Source: Haplomitrium mnioides (lineage: Eukaryota > Marchantiophyta > Haplomitriopsida > Calobryales). Taken from it: a stretch of DNA of 64,000 nt. This document shows, in pieces, positions 58,100 through 64,000 of this stretch; positions within the stretch are counted from its first letter, which is position 1; the number at the start of each line of letters is the position of its first letter. The stretch is from positions 1 to 64,000 of the forward strand of contig JBNGIS010008359.1 of the NCBI GenBank assembly GCA_049999725.1. The letters run 5' to 3'. The notes under the pieces were generated by a model that was not told where the DNA came from, did not search any database, and saw only the letters and a list, made by a program, of their open reading frames with translations. The translations under genes were made by a program, and so were the position numbers.

Positions 58100-59330
58100 C
58101 AATAATTTCTCAAAACTTGAATAAACCAATGACATCTTCAACTCTTCGGTGTGGATGGGATACTCCATCCTTGCCTCTTCTCATGTTTTGTAGCACACCT
58201 TCGAGCAAAAAGACTTCACCATCACCGCCAAAACCTTATGCCTCTCCAATTTCTTTGACCAAAGGCTCTCCAACTTCAACACATTTCAAAGCAGAATTTG
58301 TATTTCATCACGAAAACCCTGAAGGGACCTCCACGGTGTTCACTTCATGTCTTCCATTCTTAAAGAACCTTTGGTCTTTGGCTTCTTACCCTTCACAGTG
58401 TTCTCCCACATCAAAAACATGCTATGTTGCAACTCCACTTTTGAACGCTAATTGGAACCAATTGTCTTGAGAAGTCACAGTCTTCTCAAGAGTAGACTTT
58501 AGCTTTATCTCTAAAGTCTCAAGCACTAACTCTCTTTTTAGTTTTGGGATGACACCATCCCACTCTCCTTGTATCTTGATGCCAATATTCAACCTTCTGG
58601 ATTGATGTCATTTCCAACCTGTATAGTTGGTCGTAATTGTCATCGATTGCAAAAATACGGGCTTCTGCTGATGTCAAGCCCACGCATATATAATGGCTAC
58701 AGAGCAATAGCATTGGGATTTTTGCTCCATATTTTGTAATTAAAAGCTGCCTTGCAACAGTGCTCTGATTGCCTCATGCAATCTCGTATTTGTACTTGTT
58801 TGGGTTTCTCATATTTAACTCTGACTTATCTTTTAACCCACACTTTGGATCCATCACAACAATAAAAAAAACTGTGGGTATATTTATTTGTAAGCATTCT
58901 TTGCACTAGAAGCTCTACAAAGTCTTTATTTAAATTTCTAATCTGGAATGGCCCTTAGTTGTCCATTCAAGGTTTTAGAAGGTTTAAAATCTCGAGTATA
59001 GGGGTGATCATTTCCTCACAGACTATGCACCGATGGGTGGCAGACTCCCGAATCTTAATCTTGACTTCCTTAGACAATGTCTAAGGATCCACCTACTCTC
59101 ACTCCTGGAATGTCCGAAGCCCCTTGTGTCCGCTCCAAAGGCGGTCGCTTATCTCCTTTTCCACTGATTTGCGCCGATTTAAGGCTGAATTCTTGTTTCA
59201 TGACCTTTTATGGGAGGGGTTTTGTACCGAACTGATCCTAACTCCTCTTAACACGCCCTGGAATCACTCTACCACTCCTTGGGATACTTGTCCCACTCTA
59301 TTGAAGTAATTACCGACTACCATAGAGTGG
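58100..59330 (-). pseudogene. X gene 2, copy 3, exon 2
   Basis: The minus-strand equivalent of 31100-32248: conserved HRCIVCEEM (CxxC, about 59030), YICVGLTSAEARIFAIDD and MTSIQKVEYWHQ at about 58700-58580, and the exon end FEKLL followed by GTAAGTG at 58099. Frameshifts and stops throughout. Homology fades around 59200-59330, giving an approximate border. Function unknown. Confidence 0.5.
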
Positions 59331-59334
59331 ATTT

Positions 59335-61615
59335 TTTGGTTTGAGCAATTTACTTACAACCACAATGTAATGCACACCCACAACCAACACACTTCTTCCA
59401 AAAAGCTCAATGCAATCAAATAATAGATCATAGCATATACAAACATCAACTTAGGCCTACTGGACCTGAACCCATCTAGCAGTTCTGCTTATTCACTCAG
59501 TCACTCACAACCAACTCACACACACGCACCTGCAGTTAGATAGTTTTCCACTTCCATCGCTAGAAGCTCTGAATTTACTTCCTCATGCTTGGAAGAGGTT
59601 TTATTTCACTTCCACCTCTGGAAAACAGCCCTCCCAATTGTTGGCCCTCACTCCACTCCCTAAACACCCGTCGAATTCCTCGACAAAATTTCCAAACGCA
59701 CTTTGTCATCCAAAACTCCAACCTAGTGTTTCCTTAAAGTAATCAACACACAAATGGACCCCCCAAAGGTGCACTAGATTCACTCAGGAATTAACCTACC
59801 TCTCACTTATGTGTTATGGAGTACCTTCTGGCAGTACGAATGTTTGACACAAAGATAGAGAAAAAACAAACTACACCCACAGGTACCTCCCACCCGTCGT
59901 GATTTGAAGGAAAATGCTTCTGCCCACGAGTTCTCGAAAAAGGTTTTGCTTAGCCTTGGCAGCACCTCCAGAGAGCTGGTCCACTTGTGTGTCCCCCTCG
60001 ACTCCACTGTCCACCCAAATCTCTAGCCCCTCATACCCAACCGCAACACCTCTAGACTCTCCATGGTAGCCTCTCCTCGCTGTTGTTCTCCTCCTCCTCC
60101 GTGTCGCACACTCGATGCCACCTCTCGAGAATCCCCTAAAAATGAACCCTCATCAACCTATACCCCCCCCCAAACAGAGCCCCTAATCAGTTAGGTCTTG
60201 ACTTTCCCGCTAACTTCAACCTAACATTAACCACTGCAACAAAATAAGATCAACCTAACATTAACCGCTGCAACAAAATAAGAGCCGCATGCGCAGGCTC
60301 CTCTCTTTAACACACAAATACAAACCCGCTAACTAATTAAAATACTAATTTTAGTGGGAGCCAATCCAAAGGTACTCTCTCCAAAATTTGGCCATTGATA
60401 GTTGCCCCCCTCCCCATAATTTAGAGGCTCTAACTTTGAGCCTTACAAAAGTTGTTTTGAGTTTTTTAATTTTCTTTTTTAGTTAGTTCTTTGTTTTAAG
60501 TTGTCACTTGACCTAGTTTAGCGATGTTTTCATTTGTCTCTTGTACTTTCCTTAGACTTAGTTCATTTTTTCCATTTGTCATTTTCTTGTTTTGCTCCCT
60601 TGCAATAAGAACCATGGTCGCGTGCCTTTGCCTTCTCACCCTCCGTTCGCTTCCCTTGCGCTGCAATCCTCTAGCGCACAATGTCACCGTGCCTCCTTCT
60701 TCCCATCCTCCAGCCTCGCCATCCCCTGCTTGTTCAGTCGGTTCAGCTTCTCTCCCTTAAACTTCCTTCCTATGCAGCCATTGAATCCACCCCTTCACAT
60801 TTGCCCCACCCTCCTCTTCGTATTCTCTTGAAATAGTCCCCATCTGCGCAGAGAAATCCCACCAAAATCCGGTCAAAGATAGAGACGAGCTTGATTGCCC
60901 TTTTGTTTGCACCACTTGCCTACTTCCAGCCACCAAAAAAGTATTCCCTATAACACGCTGCTGATCAACAATCCTTTGTGCGAATATCTTTGAGCTCATA
61001 TTCCTCAAAGACCAAGACTACAGATTACTTGGACAAGTTCTTCGTCGAAATTCAGCCTCCGATTGAGATTAAAGCTGTAGGCACCCACTGATTCCCCGCC
61101 TCAACTTTCCCATTGCTATTTGTATCTTGCAACTTATCACATGGTGAATTTTTGTAGACGTTGTGTGGTAGGGATAATTCAGAGACTTTCCCAGCGTCCC
61201 TTTTCCTCTCCCACCTTGTGGACTTGCAAGAATTCGTGAGGACTAACACCATTCCCACTTGGTGCATGTGAAGCACCATGCTTTTGCAGGTCCATTCTTC
61301 CGGGACAAATACATTATCTCAAGGCTGCCATGCAAGCTCTTCCAGCTCTTGTGTCTGTTCCCTTGGATCTACCATCTGCTTTTCTCATCTCCTCTGTTCA
61401 CGCAATTTCCTCTCGGGCCTTTCAAACATCTATAATGGGACTTATTGCTACATCATTCCTACCTTGAATCTTCCTCTTCTCCTTCCTTTTGATTTTACTT
61501 GCTGCTTTGGTTCGCAAATCGATCAAGCTGATCGACTTGTGCCCAGCCTAGATCCTGTCCCCCCTCCCGCTCCCTATTTGTGAAGGGAAAGTTGAACCCC
61601 TTGCGTGTATAAACT
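59335..61615. other. No gene seen in a higher-GC segment
   Basis: C-rich stretches and a few open frames (59124-59309, 60524-60760, 61278-61583 plus). The segment near 61300-61530 is hydrophobic in one frame (LKAAMQALPALVSVPLDLPS...) but has stops, and I cannot name it. A direct doublet (CAACCTAACATTAACC..CTGCAACAAAATAAGA) is at about 60228-60282. Confidence 0.4.
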
Positions 61616-61619
61616 TTGA

Positions 61620-61995
61620 ACATAAACTCTAAAGCCTATGTGCACATGGAATGCTAAAGCCTATCCGCACATGGAATGCTAAAGCCTATGCTCACAAGGA
61701 CTCCAAATAGAAACTCTAAAGTCTATGCGCGCATAGAATGTCGTAGCTTACTCGCTTAGGGAATGTTGAAACCAATGCCAAGAGGGACACTTAACGAAAA
61801 ATCTGAAGCCTATGTGCACATAGATTGTTGAGGCCTATGCGCGCATGGACTGTTGATGCATGTGTGCATATGGATTATTGAAGCTTGTACGCAAATGAGC
61901 TCCAAATATGAACTCTAAAGCCCATACATGCAAGAATGTTGAAGCTCTTGCACAGATGGACTTTGAACTTGAGTTGTAAAGCCTATACTCGTAGG
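61620..61995. repeat. Palindromic minisatellite array, CTATG-arm variant
   Basis: About twelve units of 25-35 bp, such as AAAGTCTATGCGCGCATAGA, AGCCTATGTGCACATAGATT and GGCCTATGCGCGCATGGACT. The arms are mostly CTATG...CATAG rather than CCATG...CATGG. Confidence 0.85.
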
Positions 61996-61999
61996 GGCA

Positions 62000-63230
62000 A
62001 CTAAAGACATTCATTAGTTTTAAGAAGTCAACTAATCTAAGTTTATGTAAATGTTACAAATGTCTTCAATCTCATGTGTTGATTGCAAATTACTATTAAA
62101 GTTAGTTACAAATGTCGTGAACCTCATATGTTGAATGCAAACTATTATTGAAATTGGATTAACTTTACATTAGCTAACTTGAAACACATAGCCATCCTAA
62201 TTAACATTTAATTTAATAATCATACCTTTATTTTAAGGGTGCTTCCTTCTTAGTAACAACTAGCACGAGCGCAACCTTTCCTCTTGCCAACTGTTTCCCT
62301 CAATCAAATCTGCACTAGAAAAGTTCTCCTCGATTCTGCTACTGGTAGGAAATGGATTTGTGAGTTGCAAAGATTCTTTATCTACGGTGCTTCTGTCTTT
62401 TGCAATTGTTTTGAATATCATCTAGTTTATTTTCACAATCATTTGGTATCATATCGTCTTTAGTTAAGTCTTCATCTTTGTTACCTGTTGGACCTACTCT
62501 AGGTTCATCTTCGAGGCTCTTTACAAACTAAATTTAGGAAACATGAGCTAGCTTAACTTGCTTGCTGAAGAGCAGTATACCATTGAATAAAATAAGGTTC
62601 ATATATCGATGTTAATGTCTTGGAATTTATATATTTTTCTGAGAATTCATCTTGGTTGATCAGAGTCATCTACAGTAGTCTTGTTATGATATGTGTTGTC
62701 TATGGAGCATCATCTTTTTAACTACTTTGTTGAGATAGAAAGGATTGAAGAGTCGTTTCAGTATAGAGTCTTGTATTAAATCATTCAGGCCTTGCTCTTC
62801 TTCTCTTCACAAGCTTCTGCAGCCTCTACAATTTTTCTAGAAACAGAGCAAGCCATAAAGCTCCCGTGCTCCCCACTTTCTTCATCATTGTCATCTTCAA
62901 TCTCCACTAACAATGCTATACCACATTTTCATCAACCAAACTCCATCTCGGCTACAGTTACATTTTTGTACAAGATGTCACCAAAACTAACTCATTCACA
63001 TTTTGTTGTCTTTGCTCTACAGATGACTCATTTTTGGAATTATTGCTCCACAATTCTACTCATCACTGCACCAAAAACGAAGCTAGGCTTGGAGGTTGTC
63101 TACTATGCTCATCGTCTGTATACATTTAGTTCTTGCCTCTGCAATAATTGCGACCATTCTACAATTGAATTGAATGTTGGTGTCAACCATATATGTACAT
63201 GTTGTCAAGGAAATTGTATCTGTGCGTAGA
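62000..63230. other. No gene seen
   Basis: AT-rich. A 145-codon plus-strand frame at 62792-63229 has a Ser-rich N-terminus and a Cys-rich end (CLCNNCDH, CTCCQGNCIC) but no family resemblance. It sits tail-to-tail with the dioxygenase exon. Confidence 0.4.
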
Positions 63231-63236
63231 CTCAGC

Positions 63237-63737
63237 TCAAAGTCTTAGGAGGCAAGACTGGAACACAATGGTTTGATCATGTCCAGCCTTGTAATATTCC
63301 TTGAGATAATCAGCAAACTTCATCGGACAATAAATAGCAGGTCTCTGTTTTGAAACAATCTCAGTTGCAACCTACAAGGTGGCGGTCTGTGCAGGTGCAA
63401 CAAAGACCCCAATAGAAGTGAGTGTGTGTTGGGGATTGATCACCATCTTGTGCACAACACTCTTGTACTTTCCATTGCTTAACACTTGCAAATGATCAGA
63501 GACATTCACTATCAATGCGTTTGGTATACACCTCACAGGAACCCACTTGCCATCATGTAATGCTTCCAGTCTACCCACCTGATCTTGAGTGAGGAACGTG
63601 AGGGTGTTGGGATCGATAAGGCTTGGCAGTTCGTATTCCTCATTGCCTACAGCTGCCAGATAGTTGCTCAGCAAGAATAATGCGCTCACCTCGCTGCTCT
63701 TGGACCTTTGAATGTAATATGGTTTCAATCTGAGTCC
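63237..63737 (-). pseudogene. 2-oxoglutarate/Fe(II) dioxygenase, last exon (pseudogene)
   Basis: The minus-strand exon starts after an acceptor TTTTATCATAG at 63738. It reads GLRLKPYYIQRSKSSE, then PSLIDPNTLTFLTQDQVGRL, DGKWVPVRCIPNALIVNVSD and LQVLSNGKYKSVVHKMVINP. This is the C-terminal jelly-roll of plant DMR6/flavanone-hydroxylase-type dioxygenases. Iron is normally held by HxD and a distal His, with 2-oxoglutarate bound by RxS. Here HxD reads LID (His lost), the distal His (VVHK) is kept, and the RxS Arg is replaced (TLTSI). A TAG at 63372-63374 interrupts the frame, which then continues normally (VATEIVSKQRPAIYCPMKFA, DYLKEYYKAGHDQTIVF) to TGA at 63237. Earlier exons would lie right of the window. 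Confidence 0.85.
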
Positions 63738-64000
63738 CTATGATAAAAGAGTAAGCAAGGAAGAAGGAAAGCTAAGCCTTGACAATGCAGGCTTTACACA
63801 TAACTACTAAGCTAAACATGTACATTTATATTTATGAAAAAGAGCCTTAGTATATGCTCCTTGCATCTTAATGGCTATGTTTTAATTCAACCAATATCTA
63901 CTAATAAATTGGTTCTCTAAGAGTTTTAAAGCACACCCTTTGTACTTTTTGATTTGTGTGGATTTGGGTTTTACAAAGCTTGTCTTTTCAACATAGCTAC
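63738..64000 (-). other. Intron or flank of the dioxygenase pseudogene
   Basis: AT-rich, pyrimidine-rich on the minus strand near 63740-63760, with no coding stretch. Probably the last intron. Confidence 0.4.

Larger units (their letters stand above)
51327..59330 (-). mobile_element. X element copy 3 (split by Ty3 elements D and E)
   Basis: Minus-strand gene-2 exons run from about 59330 to 51370 with D (51663-54059) and E (54736-57479) inserted. Continuity across D is shown by copy 1: 54120-54060 joined to 51662-51360 aligns with 19500-19780. Its left end has CTACTTTGAACTAG (51331-51344), the X terminal sequence, right after a truncated gene 2. Gene 1 and the 5' part of gene 2 are absent. 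Confidence 0.5.

Noticed and set aside
62792-63229. 145-codon plus-strand frame with a Cys-rich tail
   Set aside because: No family resemblance; it ends next to the dioxygenase 3' end, and the Cys pattern does not fit a known finger.

Overview
The window looks like a repeat-dominated stretch of a land-plant nuclear genome. Evidence for this: Ty3 chromovirus retrotransposons primed by the plant initiator-Met tRNA; GT-AG introns; an ALS3/STAR2-type (UPF0014) gene; a citrate-binding/alginate-lyase-2 type gene; and a 2-oxoglutarate dioxygenase exon. Low gene density and nested insertions suggest a large genome (fern, lycophyte or gymnosperm rather than a compact angiosperm), but I cannot name the species. 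Four runs of N interrupt the sequence (8819-8918, 29709-29808, 35928-36327, 55765-56164).

Two repeat families build most of the window. Family 1 is a Ty3 chromovirus with TG...CA LTRs of about 350-435 bp, a TATA box in the LTR, gag with a CCHC knuckle, protease-RT-RNase H-integrase and a C-terminal chromodomain. Copies are A (left edge, minus), F (5.5-7.0 kb, decayed), B (9720-14735, both LTRs, TSD TTAAG), C (37742-42855, minus, both LTRs, TSD GATAT), D (51663-54059, 5' LTR lost but TSD AGGCA kept) and E (54736-57479, both LTRs, large internal deletion). All have broken reading frames.

Family 2, here called X, is a two-gene element I cannot assign to a described family. Gene 1 is DUF7869-like (motifs QLDN..ENKN and VGHTHD.IDQ). 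Gene 2 is unknown, intron-containing, and transcribed divergently from gene 1. A terminal sequence of the type CTACTTTGAACTAG recurs in both orientations at the ends of copies. A palindromic minisatellite (TCCATGCGCGCATGGA-like units) sits in the gene-2 introns. X1 covers 8.53-20.8 kb and is split by B. X2 covers 23.86-32.48 kb. X3 covers 51.33-59.33 kb on the minus strand and is split by both D and E. Comparing copies dates the Ty3 insertions as later than X.

Layout: 0-8 kb old repeats; 8.5-20.8 X1 with B inside; 20.8-23.5 unassigned; 23.5-32.5 a large hairpin, then X2; 32.5-37.7 unassigned, a solo LTR remnant, a CT tract and a 141-bp tandem array; 37.7-42.9 element C; 43.9-48.8 a higher-GC genic island with a citrate-binding-like gene (tandemly duplicated core promoter) and an ALS3-like gene; 51.3-59.3 X3 with D and E nested; 59.3-63.2 unassigned with another palindromic array; 63.2-63.7 the last exon of a dioxygenase pseudogene.

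The host genes (cell-wall/citrate-type secreted protein, ALS3-like membrane subunit, dioxygenase) do not form an obvious pathway. They appear to be ordinary single genes stranded among transposons.
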